Shown: positions 27,901 to 41,524 of the stretch, piece by piece | Layout: each line of letters begins with the position of its first letter | Numbering within the stretch: position 1 is the stretch's first letter | Assembly: GCA_031310005.1 (NCBI GenBank) | Contig: CM062384.1 | Location: 1,798,001-1,862,000 of the forward strand | Direction: 5' to 3' | Origin: Dactylellina haptotyla | Lineage: Eukaryota; Ascomycota; Orbiliomycetes; Orbiliales; Orbiliaceae | Length of the DNA stretch: 64,000 nucleotides | Translations under genes and position numbers: made by a program | The notes under the pieces: generated by a model | What the model was told of the DNA's origin: nothing | What the model saw: the letters and a program-made list of their open reading frames with translations, nothing else | The model's database searches: none

Positions 27901-29794
27901 AAATAATATTTTAAATTAAAAAGTTTTAAATAATAATATATTAATTAAATTATTTAATTTTAATTTTATTAAAAGAATTTAATAAATTTTTAATTAAATT
28001 AAAAATAATATTTTTAAATACTTATATAATAAATAAAAATATTATTTTAATTTTATAATAGTAGAATAAAAACATATATATTTTAAAAATATATTAATAT
28101 TATTTTTATATATTATTATTTTTAAAAAGTTAAAAATATTAAATATAAAATTAATATTATTTTTAATTATTAATAAATATTTTTAAAAATGGATTATTAT
28201 TATTTTTAACTTTATTAATAATAATTTTATTCTAAAATATAATTAATTAAAAATTATAATTTAATTATAAACTTTAAAAATAAAATAATGAATTTATTTG
28301 TTGTAAATTAATAAATTTATATTAAATTTAATAAATTATTTATAAATAATTTAAAAAGTTTACTTACAATTTATAAAATACCTATTTAATAAAAAGTTTA
28401 TTATTATTTTTATAATAAATTTAATATCTTTAAATAAATATAATTTAAAATTAAAGATATTATTTAAATTGTTAAAAATTATTAAAGATATTTTATTTTT
28501 AAAATTTTAAAATAAATTTTAAATAAATTAAACTTAAAAAATTAAAATGAAAATGTATTATTATTATTTAATAAATTTATTTATAAAATATTATTATAAT
28601 AATATATTATGTTTAAATTTTTATTTATTTATATTTATATTAAAAAAGAATTTAAAATATTTAAAAATATATTAAAAATTTATGGAAAAATATATTTATT
28701 TTTTAAAATTTTATTAAATATCTTATTTTTTTATTTTTAAGAAAAATAAAAATTACAAATTTATATTAATTATTAAATTTTAATAATTGTATAGTTTATT
28801 CTAAATTAATAAATCTTTTAAACCAATTAATTAAAACCACCCATTTATTAAACTTAATTAAAGATATTATTTATTATAATTATAGATTGCTCTAAAGGAT
28901 GTTTAGAAAAAATAACCAAATACTATTATAAATTATTTAAATATTTAATTATATTTATAAAATTAATTAATGTTTTAACATCTTTTAAAACTTTTATAAA
29001 TTATATATTAAAATTATATTAATAAAATATATATTATCTATCTTAATAATATATTATTTATAATAAAAATTTAAAAATATTATAATATATTATTATTATT
29101 CTTAAATACTAAATAAATATAATTTTAAAATTAAATTAAAAATGAATTTTAAAATTATAAAATATAAATTTTAAAATTATAATTATAATTTAAGGAATTA
29201 AAATAGATTTTAAAAAAATCAATATTATTAAATAGTTATAATTTTAAAATATTAAAAATATTTTAAACTTTTTAAAATTTTATAATTATTATTAATAATA
29301 TTAAATAATATAATTATATATTTACTAATTTTAAAATTAATAAAAATAAATATACATTTTAATATAATCTTTAGTTAAATATACACTTTAATATATTTTA
29401 AAAATATTTTTAATTTTTATTTTTAAATTATATAATCTAATCTATCTATTAAAATTAAAATAAATATTTTTAATACTATACTAAAAACCTATTTATATTA
29501 ATTATAATCAAACCAAAAATAGCATTTTATTACCTATCTATTTTATAAATTTAATATTATTAAATTATAATATCCTATTTATAATAAAAAATTAATAATT
29601 ATTATTTAAGTTTATAAAATATAAAAAATATATTTTTAAATAAAAAAACCTTTTATAATATATTTAAATTATAAAAATTTTACCTATTTTTTATTTTTTA
29701 AAAAATAATAAATTTATTAATAAAAACTTACTAATTAATATAATATAAGGATTATATACTATAAAAAAAAGAAAAATTTTAAAATTAATATTAT
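24966..29794 (+). mobile_element. G1 copy c internal region, 5' part (gag to reverse transcriptase/RNase H)
   Basis: Runs parallel to 30,343-35,345 of the nested copy: leader and gag side about 24,966-27,400, then pol, with the reverse-transcriptase region at about 28,800-29,300 and the start of RNase H before the nested insertion. Broken and heavily RIP-worn. The stretch continues at 38,381. Confidence 0.78.
29790..29794. repeat. 5-bp target site duplication, left (ATTAT)
   Basis: ATTAT immediately precedes the nested G1 element and is repeated at 38,381-38,385. The uninterrupted sequence of the same place in the nested copy (about 35,340-35,365) contains it once. Five bases is the normal Ty3/Gypsy duplication length. 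Confidence 0.88.
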
Positions 29795-30342
29795 TGTCAC
29801 AGACCACGAGTCTTGACAGTACAAATACCTGTACCTTGCTTTGCGCTACACTGTTCTGAATTCTACTGCCGCACTTTATATTCACAGATATATATTACTC
29901 CTAATATATTTGCCTGCGAAGCCTACATACCTATTTAGAATATTATATTATAGTATAATATAAATATTTACTTATTTATTTCTTAATTTAGATAAATAAT
30001 ATAAAAACTTCTAGAAGTTTATCTATTTACACATCTCAACTATGTAAACATATAAAAAAAACAAATTTTTAAAGATGTTTTATGATGTTTATATATATAA
30101 GATTATTGTTAAAACTAATAAAGTATTTCTATTTTTATTAATTAATTTAAATATAATTTAATATATTTAATTATCTTTACTTTATTATTATTACATACTT
30201 TAAGCAAATTATTTTTAATATTTTATAATTTTATATATATTTTTTATTAAAAAATCCAGGTATTTTAGGTAAAGAGAAAGTTTTGTATATTTTAATATTA
30301 TATATTTATATTATTATATTAGGTAATATATAAAATATAATA
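29795..30342 (+). repeat. 5' LTR of nested G1 copy
   Basis: Starts TGTCACAGACCACGAGTC and ends with a worn TGTAACA. The first ~145 bp keep nearly normal base composition (CTGTACCTTGCTTTGCGCTA and similar), then wear sets in abruptly. It is the best record of the family's LTR start. Confidence 0.9.
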
Positions 30343-33300
30343 TTTTAATTAATCACTTTTAATTAAAAAATATATATATAATAATATTTTTAATTTAAAA
30401 AATTTATAATCTTTAAAAATAAGATTATAAACAAAAAAATGACTATTTTATTTATATAATTAAATAAATAAATTAAAAATTAAATTTTATAAAATTAATT
30501 AAACATTTTTATATTTACAAAGATAAAAAAAAGTATTATTTTTACTTCTATTATTTTAAAGCTAATTTATTTAAAAATAAAAATAAAATTTTGATTATTA
30601 ATAATAATTTATTTTAATATTATTATAAAGTATAAAAAAAAATTGTATATGTTTAGCAAAATTATTAATAATTTAATAAAAATTATTATTTTAAATAATA
30701 ATAGATATTTATAAAATTTAGAAAAAGTTACAGAAATTTTAAAAAATTTAAAAAATGGTTATTATGATCTAAATAATTATTAAAATTTATAAGGATGTAT
30801 AAAATATATCTAAAATGATTAAAAAATATATAATTGTTTTAGGATTTAGTTAAAAACTAAATAAAATTTATTTTCGTTTATACTAAATAAAAATAGATTT
30901 TATTATAAATTAGTTTGATTTTGAAATTTAAAGATCCTAATAAAAATTTTAATAATAAAGGATATTTCAATAATTTTAATGATTTTTTAATAGATTTTAT
31001 TAATTTATTTTGATTTTTTATTTATTATAAAAAGTAAAATATTAAATTTTAATAAATTTAATAACTTATTATAAATTTAATTAATTTACTCAATAAATAT
31101 TATTATTTTTTATTTTAAATATTAATAATTTAAAAATAATAAGGATAAAATTTGTTTTTTTATTTTTTTATTAGAATCATTTTCTATACTTATAATTCCT
31201 ATTTTATATAATATAAAGAAAATAAAAAAATAAAGAATAAAAGTTAATAATAATTATATTATTTAAATTTTTATTAATTATTTATATTTTATTAAGGACT
31301 TAAATAATTCTATAAATATTAAAATAAAATTGAAAAAGCTTTTATATTATTTAAAATCTATAATAAATTAAATTTGTTAGAAAATATTTTAAATTATTAA
31401 TATTTATGTTTTTATAATTGGATATATAATAAAATAACTAATTTATTATATTAAAAAAGAATTAAAACTTATATGGAGATAGAAAATTATTAAAATAATT
31501 ATATATAATTTAAAAATTTAATATTATATAATTAAAGATTTAATTATAAAACTCAACAATAACTACTTTCAAAAATATAAAATAAATATTTTTTAAAATT
31601 ATAATAATTATAATTGATTCCCTAATTTTTAAAAAAATCATTTAAATTAACAAAATAACCAACCTGGACCTTATAATAATAATTAAGGAAATTAATTATT
31701 ATATAATTTTAAAAATTATTTTATAATAAATTAAAATCAACTATTTTAGAACTAAAGCAATCCCCTATACACCCCTTAGAATAATTATTAAAAATTAAAT
31801 AATCAATAGTAATGAAATAAAAATAATTAAATTTTAAAAAATATTTTTAAATTATTTTCTATAAAATTAAAAAAAATTTAAAATTAAAATTAACAACTAA
31901 AAAATCATCCCCCAAAATCTAATAAACTAATATATTATTAGTATAATAAAAAAGAATATATTAAACAAAATTATCCAATTAATTAATACTTAAAAAATAT
32001 TAAAATAGTTAATTAAAAAATATTATAAAAATAATATAATTATAAGGAAAATTAAAAAAACTATAATAAATATATAAAAAAATATAAAAATAATTATTAA
32101 TTTAAAGAAAAATCTTAAAAAAAATATTAATTTAATATTATATTTTATTAAATTAATAAAAAAAATATTTTTAATATTGATTTAGTTGTTTTAAATCCTA
32201 ATTACATTAGAAAAAATTTGAAAAATTTGAATTTTTATTTCATTTATTACCTTATTTGAAATATATATTTTTAAAAATTAAAAGTTAAAGATATTTAATA
32301 AAAATAATATTAAATTTATTATAAAGAATATTATTTTAAATAAGAAAATTTTTTAAAGTTATATATTTATAATTTATTTAAAATCCTTGAATAATTTATA
32401 AAGGAATATAAAATCAAAAAAATTTATTTATAATGGATTTTAAAATTATATATTAATATAAATTTAAAATTTATTTATAAAGAAATTATAAAGCTATTTA
32501 ATATTTTTTATTGATTTATTATATAAAAAAATTAAAAAATTTATTAATTTTTAATTATTAACAATATTATTTAATTGTTGAAAATTAAACCTCTATTAAA
32601 TAAATTTTGAAAATTAAATATTAAAATTAATAGAAATTATAAAATGTTATATTTAAATATTAAAAATTTAGTATTTTAGATAACTTATTTTATTGGGTAT
32701 TAAATTTATAAAATATAATTATTTAATATTTTATATTAATAATAATAGAAATTAGTTTTAATTTATTAATTAATATATAAAACTATATAGAATATATTAA
32801 TACCAACTATATAAATATTTTAACATAAATTGTAAATTTATATGTTAAAATTATATAAATTAAATAATTATTTTAATTATAAATATATAAAAAATAATAA
32901 AACTTTTATAAATTTTATTAATAAATTATATATTTTATAATATTCCATTATTATAAAATTAAATTAATATAAGATTATAAGATGTATTAATTTTATATAA
33001 AAAACTATAATATTATTAAAATAATATTAAAAATTAATATTATAAAAATTAAAAAAGAGGAAAAATATTAATTTTACAAATCAAAACCTTTTAATTATTA
33101 TTCTTATAATAAAAATTTATATATTTACAATTATATATAAAAATAGATTAATATTACTTTTATAATATAATAAAATTTTAAAATTATATATTTAAAAAAT
33201 TATTTAAATTATAAATAATAATTTTATTATAAAAAGATAATAATTTTATTATAAAAAGATTTAAAATTTTATATTTAAAATTATTAATAAAATATTTTAA

Positions 33301-33599
33301 TTATAATAAATATATTATTTAATTTTAAGAATAGGAAAGTTAAAATACTATTAATAATATAGAATTTGATAATATTAAATAGTATAATATTTTAAATAAA
33401 AAGTTTTAAATAATAATATATATTAAATTGTTTAGTTTTAATTTTATTAAAAAATTTGATAAAATTTTAATTAAATTAAAAAAATATTTTTAAATATTTT
33501 ATATTATTAATAAATTTTATATAAATTTTTATAAATAGCAAAATAAAAATTATATACATTTTAAAAATATATTAAAAATATAATTTTTTATATGATTTA

Positions 33600-36500
33600 A
33601 AAATATTATAATATATATTTTAAAAAAGTTTTTAGGAATAATCAAATATAAAATTAACATTATTTTTATTATTAATAAATATTTTGAAAAATAAATTATT
33701 GATATTTTAACCTTACTAATAATAATCTTATTTTAGAATATAACTAATTAAAAATTATAATTTAGTTATAAATTTCAAAATAAAATAATTAAATTTATTT
33801 ATTGTAACTGTTAGAATTTATACTAAATTTGATAAATAATTTATAAACAATTAAAAGAAGTTTATTTATAATTTATAAAATATTTTTTGATAAAAAATTA
33901 TTGTTTTTAAAATAAATTTAATATTTTTAAATAAATATGGTTTAAAGTAAAAATATTGTTAGAATTATTAAAACCATTTTAAAGATATATTTCAAAAATT
34001 TTAAAATAGATGTTTAAATAAATTCAAATTTTTAAAAATTAAAAATAAAATATATTATTATTATTTAATAAATTTATTTATAAAATATTATTGTAAAGAT
34101 ATTATTTTTAAATTCTTATTTGTTTATATTTATATAAAAAGAATTTAAAGTATTTAAAAAATATATTAAAAAAAATTTATAAAAAGGATATATTTGTTTC
34201 TTAAGATTTTTTGTGGGATATTTAATCCTCTTTATTTTTAAAAAAAATAGAAAATTATAAATTTATATCAACTATTGAAGCCTTAATATTATTATGATTA
34301 AAAATTGTAATAGTTTATTTTAAATTAATAAATTTTAAATTAATTAATTAAAACCATTTATTTTACTAAATTTGATATTATAGTTACTTATTATAATTTA
34401 TAAGTTATTTTAAAAAACATTTGGAAAATAATATTTAAATATCACTATAATTTATTTAAATATTTAATTATACCCATAGGATTAATTAATGTTTTAGTAT
34501 TTTTTTAAATTTTTATAAATTATATATTGAAAGATTATATTAACAAAATATGTATTATTTACCTAAATGATATATTAGTTTATAACAAAAACCCTAAAGA
34601 ATATTAACAATATATTATAATTATTTTTAAAACATTAGATAAATATAATTTTAAAATCAAATTAGAAAAAACGGAATTTGAAGTTATAAAATACAAATTC
34701 CTCAGAGTTATAATTATAATTTAAAAAATTAAAATAAATCCCAAAAAAGTCGATGTTATTTAAAAATGGTTCTAATCTTAAAATGTCAAGGATGTTTAAG
34801 CCTTTTTAAAACTTTACAACTACTATTGATAATTTATTAAATAATATAGTTATATATTTATTATTTTTTTAGAATTAATAAAAATAGGTGTATAGTTTGA
34901 TATAATTTCCAATCAAATATGTATTTTTAATATATTTAAAAAATCTTTTTTCTTAACTTTTATTTTTAAATTATATAATCTTAATTTATTTATTAAAATT
35001 AAAATAAATATTTTTAATATTGCATTAAAAACCTGTTTGTGTTAATTATAATTAACTTAGGAATGGCATTTTATTGTTTATCTTTTTTATAAATTTAATG
35101 TTATTGAATTATAATACCCTATTTATGATAAAAAATTAATGGTTATTATTTAAATTTATAAAATATAAAAAGTATATTTTTAGATAAAAGAATTATTTAT
35201 AATATATTTGGATTATAAAATTTTTATTTACTTCTTATTATCCAAAAATCTCAGCAGATGATAAGTTTACTAATAAAAATTTATCAATTAATATAATATA
35301 AAAATTATATATTGTAAAGGAAAAGAGAATTTTAGAACTAATATTATTAATTAATGATTTAATTTAATAACTGGAATCCAATTTAATAAAGGAATTATTT
35401 TTAAAAAAAAACAATATATAATTATTTTAGTTAATAAAGTTTTTAATTTTATTTTTTATATTTTAGAAAATTAGTTTATAAAAGATTTTAAACAAAACTA
35501 TCATGAATATTCTATATAAAAAAATATTATTAAAAATTTAATATTTTAGATTATTTTATAATAAAAAAAATTTATTTTTTAAAAATTTTTATATTTTTAT
35601 TAAAATTTTAATAATAATTTATTAAATAATATTATAATATATTACTTTAGTATTAAATGTATTAAAAATTTTTAATTAAATTTTATTTCTAATTTTAAAT
35701 ATAATAATATATTAAATAATATATTAAAATTTATAATATATATTATTAAAATAATTAAATTTATAATATGTAATAAAATAAACTTAATTAATATTTATAT
35801 TCTATAAAAAGTTATAATTTATAATATATTTTAAATTATTTTAAATTATTTTATAATTTTATATAAAAATACTTTTTAAAAGATCTTTTATAAATATTAT
35901 TTATATAAAATTTTAATTATTATTTGTAAATTTAATAATAATAATTTTAAAATTATAATTTTAAATGGTTTATAATAGAATTTGAATAAATTTATATAAA
36001 TAAATTTTTAATTAATATAGATTATAATTTAAATATATTTATAATAAAATATATTATTTGTTAGTAAATTTTAGAATTTAGTTAGGAATTAGATTAATAT
36101 TAAAATTAATATTATTAATAAAAATATATTTAAATAGATGGAGTTATAAAACAAATTATTTAAATTATTAAAATATAATTAAAATTTTTTAATATGGTAT
36201 AAAATAATTAAATTAAATTATTATTATATTTTAAATTTATTTATAATATTTAAATATTTATTTATTAAATATATATTATATAAATATTTAAAAATAGAAT
36301 TTTATTATAATATTATTTTTTATAATATTTAAGAAAATTATTTTTAAAATAAAAATATATAAAATATAAAAATTTTATAATAATTTATAAAAAGATTTTA
36401 ATTTATAATAAATATATATTATATTATTATAATTAATAATATATAAAAGTATTTTTTTTAAAAAAAAAAAATAAAGCATACTTATTTGTTAAATATATTA

Positions 36501-36880
36501 AATAGAAAGGATGATAAAATAAAAAATTAAATTATTAAAAACATAGATTTTTTATTATTATTAAAAAATTTAATAATAATATTTTTGAATTTAAAATTCC
36601 AGGACCTATTTAAATTTATTAATTTTTTTATATCTTATTTTTAGAACCAATTTTTCTAAATCTAAAAAAAAACTTAAAAAATAAAAAATTGGAATATAAA
36701 AATTATATAAAATATGAATTTGAAAAGATTTTTAATAAATCTAATAAAAATAATAAATATTTAATTAAATGGTTATTATCATACAGATTATAAGATAACA
36801 AATGGATCCTTAAATACAACCTATCTCCTACTACTATTCAAACTTACCTTCAACAAAAAAATATAGTATAATTTACAAAA
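33600..36880 (+). pseudogene. Worn pol region of nested G1 copy (RT, RNase H, integrase, chromodomain-like tail)
   Basis: The reverse-transcriptase active-site neighbourhood is recognisable on the plus strand at about 34,540-34,800. Its following connection and RNase H stretch runs to about 35,400, and the end of integrase with a chromodomain-like tail lies at about 36,690-36,880. The same blocks occur inverted in copy b and in direct orientation in copy c. It is a fossil without an intact frame and should not be annotated as a protein. Domain boundaries are approximate; the chromodomain call is the least certain. Confidence 0.7.
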
Positions 36881-37817
36881 AGAGAACATAGACGATTAAA
36901 GAAAATTTAATTTTAAAATTAATAATTAACAAAGCTACCCATAGTTTTCTAATAAATCCACATTATTTTTTTTTTCAATAAAAATTACATTTGTATTTTT
37001 ATAAGATTTAATTTTTGCTTACTCAGTTATTTTTTTTTATTTAACTAGTTGTTTTAATAAGTTATTTTTATGAATAATTACTTTTATATATTTTGTTTTT
37101 AATAATTTCAGTTTTTTACATTTTCTTATAATTTTTGTCTAAATTTCAAATACTTTCTACTATATCAGAATTTGTTTTTTTTTTAATTTTTTTAATTTTT
37201 TTTTTTTGTTTTTTATTTAACAATTTAGTCGGTTTATTATAAATTAATTAATAAAGAGACTGGATATAAAAATCTAAGAAATATTTACGCAAATCTACCA
37301 AACAATTATATTGTTTATTTTGAGTACAAATAGAATAGCTTATATTCTTAGATATAACGAAGTAAAAATATTTATTCTAAATATAAAATTTACAAAAAAG
37401 AAAAGTAAGAATATTGGAATTTTTGATCTGATTAGCTTAAATAATGCAATATTAATAAAAAATTTATTTCAATTTTTTTTAATACTTGTTTATTAGTATT
37501 ATTATTTTTAAAAATATATTAATTACCATATTCACAAAAATATTTTATAGTTTAAGTTTTATTTTGTAATCTTAATTTGATCACTATATTTTTATACACG
37601 TATAATTATATAAGTATTTACTTAAAAATGAATTCTATATTATAATATAGATTATTATTCTATATAGATCTAATTTTAACGCAAAAACTAATATTATATA
37701 AAAATTAAATTCTTACATAGGAATAATAACAATATATTACTAACTTATACTTAGCTATTATCATCTATATAGAACTTTAGACTTTATAAAAAAGCTACCC
37801 ATACAGAAATTTATTCT

Positions 37818-37832
37818 AAAAAGGAAGGATAG
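37818..37832 (+). other. Polypurine tract of nested G1 copy
   Basis: AAAAAGGAAGGATAG lies immediately upstream of the 3' LTR, the position where plus-strand DNA synthesis is primed in LTR retrotransposons. It is one of few purine-rich, G-containing runs left in this part. Confidence 0.75.
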
Positions 37833-38380
37833 TGTTATAAACCATAAATCTTAACAATATAAATATTTATATTTTATTTTATACTACATTATTTTAAATT
37901 TTATTACTATATTTTATATTTACAAATATATATTATTTTTAGTATATTTATCTGCAAAGTTTACATACCTATTTAAAATATTATACTATAGTATAATATA
38001 AATATTCATTTATTTGTTTCTTAGCTTAAACAAGTAATATAAGAATTTTTAAAAGTTTATCTATTTGCATATTTTAATTATATAAGTATATAAAAAGAAT
38101 AAATTTTTAAAAATATTCTACAATATTTATATATATAAGATTATTGTTAAGATTAATAAAATATTTTTATCTTTATTAATTAATTTAAATATAATTTAAT
38201 ATATTTAATTATCTTTATTTTATTATTATTATACACTCTAAGTAAGCTATTTTTAATATTTTATAACTTCGTGTATACTTTTTACTAAAAGATTTAGGTA
38301 TCCTAGGTAGAGAGAGAGTTTTGCATATCTTAGTATTGTATATTTGTACCGTTACATTGGGTAACGTACGAAGTGTAACA
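37833..38380 (+). repeat. 3' LTR of nested G1 copy
   Basis: 548 bp, the same length as its partner. The start is heavily worn, but the last ~110 bp (about 38,270-38,380) are nearly unworn and end GTAACGTACGAAGTGTAACA. Wear is therefore mirror-symmetric about the element: interior worn, outer rims spared. Confidence 0.9.
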
Positions 38381-38385
38381 ATTAT
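38381..38385. repeat. 5-bp target site duplication, right (ATTAT)
   Basis: Second copy of ATTAT. The interrupted copy c continues from here in exact register. Confidence 0.88.
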
Positions 38386-41025
38386 TAATTAATAATTTAA
38401 TTTAATAATTAAAATTTAATTTAATAAAAAAATAATTTTTAAAAAAAAGTAATATATAACAATTTTAATTAATAAAACCTTTAATTTAATAATTTATATA
38501 TTAAAAAATCAATTTATAAAAAATTTTAAAAAAAATTATTAAAAATATCCTATTATTAAATAAATTTTTTTAAAAAATTTAAATATTTTTAATTATTTTA
38601 TAATAAAAAAATTTTTTATCTTATTTTAAAATATATTTTACATTTTAATTAAAAAACTATAATAATAACTAATTTAATAATATTATAATATACTATTTTA
38701 TAGATATTTAAAAATTAAATGAATAAATTTTATAATTAAAAATTATTTTTAATTTTAAATAAGATAGTATATAAAATAATATATTAAAATATATAATATA
38801 TATTATTAAAATAAATTTAATTAATATATAAAAATTATATTTTTATAATATATTTTTAATATTTTTTAAATTATCTTTTACAATTTTATTAAAGATTACT
38901 TTTATTTAAATATTTATTAATAAATATAGTATATAACAAAATTCTAATTTTAATATATAAATTAATTAAGTTTTTTTAGAATTATAAAATTTTAAATAGG
39001 AAATAAAAAATTAAAATAAATTTATAATTAATAGATTTTTAATTAATATAGATTGTAAATAAAATATATTTATAATAAAAATATCTTATTCTTTAATAAA
39101 TTTTAAAACTTAATTAAAAATTAAATTATATTAAGCTAAATATTACTATTAAAAAATATATAGTAATAAATGAAATTATTAAATAAATAATTTAAATTAT
39201 TAAAGTTTAATTATAATTTTTTAAATATTATATAAAATAATTAAATTAAACTATTATTAAATTTTAAATTCATATAATATATATTTAAATATTTAATTAT
39301 TAAATATATATTATATAAAATATAAAAAATAAAATCTTATTATAATTTTATTTTTAATTTTAAAAATTTATATTAAAAACAAATAAATATAGAAAATATA
39401 AAAAAACTTTATGAAAATTTTAAAAGATTTATAATTTATAATAAAATAAATATTATACTTTTATAATATATATATATAAAAAATAAAACATATTTATTTA
39501 TTTATTAAATATATTTAATAAAATGATTTAATAAAAATTAAATTATTAAAAATATTTATAAATTTAAAATTCTTAAACCAATTGAATATAATATATATTA
39601 TATATTTTATTTTAGAATTTATATTTTAGAATTAAAAAAAAATTTAAAAATTAAAATTAAAATTAAAAATTATATAAAGTATAATATTAAAGAATATTAA
39701 AATTTAATATAAATAATATATTTAATTAAATAATTATTATTTTATAAATTATAAAATAACTTATAATAATTAGAAAAATATTATATTTAAATTTATTTAA
39801 AAATATTTTTAAAAAAATATTTAAATTATTAATTAAAAACTTTAAAAATTTTTAAAAAATTAATAAATAATTTAGAATATAAATTAAATATATATAGAAT
39901 TTATTTAATTATTTTTTAAATTTTTATTTATATATTTATAATAATATTATATATTACTTTTATTATTTTTAAAACTTAGAATTGAAATAAACAATTATCT
40001 TAGTTAAAATATAATTTAAATTGGTTAAAAATTAAATAATAAAATTTAATATTTATAATAAAATATATTAAAATAAAAAATATAATTTTATTACTAATAT
40101 TTAATATGATTAATTTAAATGTTTTAAAACTAGTTTTAATATATATAAAACGATTTAGAAATATAAATAAAAAAGATAATTTAAATATTTTATATTTATA
40201 ATTTTTTTAAAAAAATAATATTATTATTTAAAATTATTAGAAATTTATATTATTTAATAATAATTTTAAATTTAATTTTAAAGTTATTTAAAAATTATTT
40301 TCAATAATTACTTTTTAAAAAAATTGATTTTGTTTTTATTAATTAAATTTACCTCTTTTCACAAATATATTATTTTTATTTAAATTTAAATTACTTTAAT
40401 AAATAATAAAATTTAAATATTTTTATTTTATAAAACTCACTATTTTTAATTTAATCATTAAAAAATATAATCTATTATAAAAAAATTAATTTTATTAATA
40501 ATATAAAATTATAAAATTTATTAATTACTTTAAATATAATTATAATTATAATAAATACAATTAAAATATTTTATTAAAGAATTTTATTATATAAAGAAAA
40601 TTATATTTTTTATAAAATTTATAAATTGTTTGAAATTTTTTTATATATTTTAATATAATGAACTTAATCTTAACAATGTTTATTCAACAATTTTATATAA
40701 TAATCACTAATATTTATATTTTTAAAAATATATTAATTATTTTAAAATATTTTATAATTTAAATTTTAATTTATTATATTAATTTAATTACTATATTTTT
40801 ATACATATATATTTACATAAGTATTTATTTCAAAAATTAATTTTATATTATAATATAAATTATTACTTTATATAAATTTAATTTTAAATAAAATTAATAA
40901 TATATAAAATTAAATTTTTATATAGAAATAATGATAGTATATTATTATTTTATATTTAATTATTATTATTTATATAATTTTGGATTTTATAAGAAAATTA
41001 TTTATAAAGTTTATTTTAAAAAAAA
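38381..41025 (+). mobile_element. G1 copy c internal region, 3' part (RNase H end, integrase, tail, 3' noncoding)
   Basis: Runs parallel to about 35,346-37,832 of the nested copy. It includes a worn integrase region (about 38,450-39,600), the chromodomain-like tail (about 39,600-39,850) and the 3' noncoding stretch, whose last ~500 bp (40,520-41,025) match about 37,330-37,832. Heavily RIP-worn. Confidence 0.75.
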
Positions 41026-41524
41026 TATTATAAATTACAAATTTTGATAATATAAATATTTATATTTTTTTATACTATACTATTCTAATTATTATTATTA
41101 TATCTTATATTTGTAAATATAGATTATATTTATTTATTTATAAATTTATTTATTTATTTAATATTTTAATTTATAATATAATATATCTTATAAATCACCA
41201 CTTACTATAAAATATAAATTATAATCTATAATTTATTTTAATTTATAATCTATACAAATATATTTATTTATTTTTATATATAAAATTATTATTAAAACTA
41301 ATAAAATAATTCTATTTTTATTAATCAATTTAATTATAATTCAATATCTATAATTATCTTTATTTTATTATTATTATATATTTTAAATAAATTATTTTTA
41401 ATACCTTATAATCCCATCCATACTTTTTAATAAAAAATTTCTAATGTTTTAAATAAAAAAAATTTTATACATTTTAATATTGCATATTTATACCACTATA
41501 TTTGATAGTATACGAAGTGTAATA
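41026..41524 (+). repeat. 3' LTR of G1 copy c (short LTR subtype)
   Basis: 499 bp. Its start is a worn form of TGTCACAGACC and it ends GTATACGAAGTGTAATA, keeping the family's GAAGTGTAA end. The last ~25 bp are the least worn, repeating the outer-rim pattern of the nested copy. Confidence 0.82.

Larger units (their letters stand above)
29795..38380 (+). mobile_element. Ty3/Gypsy (family G1) fossil, nested copy, complete length (8,586 bp)
   Basis: This is the best-delimited element of the window. It has two 548-bp LTRs (29,795-30,342 and 37,833-38,380), a 5-bp ATTAT target duplication, and a purine-rich tract directly before the 3' LTR. Parts in order: leader and gag side about 30,343-32,100; protease and reverse transcriptase about 33,600-34,860; RNase H about 34,860-35,400; integrase about 35,450-36,650; a chromodomain-like tail about 36,690-36,880; then ~940 bp of 3' noncoding sequence. 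The order RT-RNase H-IN identifies Ty3/Gypsy, and the tail suggests a chromovirus. It is complete in outline but broken many times over and RIP-worn. It inserted into copy c's pol region, so it is younger than copy c. Its outer LTR edges are far less worn than its interior. Confidence 0.9.
14601..41524 (+). mobile_element. Ty3/Gypsy (family G1) fossil, copy c, split by two later insertions
   Basis: Plus-strand LTR retrotransposon relic in three pieces: 14,601-14,901, 24,755-29,794 and 38,381-41,524. Subtracting the DNA transposon in its 5' LTR (14,902-24,754) and the nested G1 copy (29,795-38,380) leaves about 8.48 kb, very close to the 8,586 bp of the nested copy. The pieces also rejoin in register with that copy. 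Its 5' LTR (both halves) and 3' LTR (41,026-41,524) are of the ~500-bp subtype, unlike the nested copy, which supports their being one element. It is broken and severely RIP-worn, and is the oldest layer in this block. No 5-bp target duplication is visible at the outer ends (14,596-14,600 versus 41,525-41,529). Confidence 0.82.

Noticed and set aside
29691-29885. 64-codon minus-strand open frame
   Set aside because: Spans the junction between G1 copy c and the nested copy's LTR, so it was created by the insertion.
37311-37496. 61-codon plus-strand open frame
   Set aside because: Lies in the 3' noncoding part of the nested G1 between the chromodomain-like tail and the polypurine tract; the matching region of copy c (about 40,520-40,720) does not support coding.
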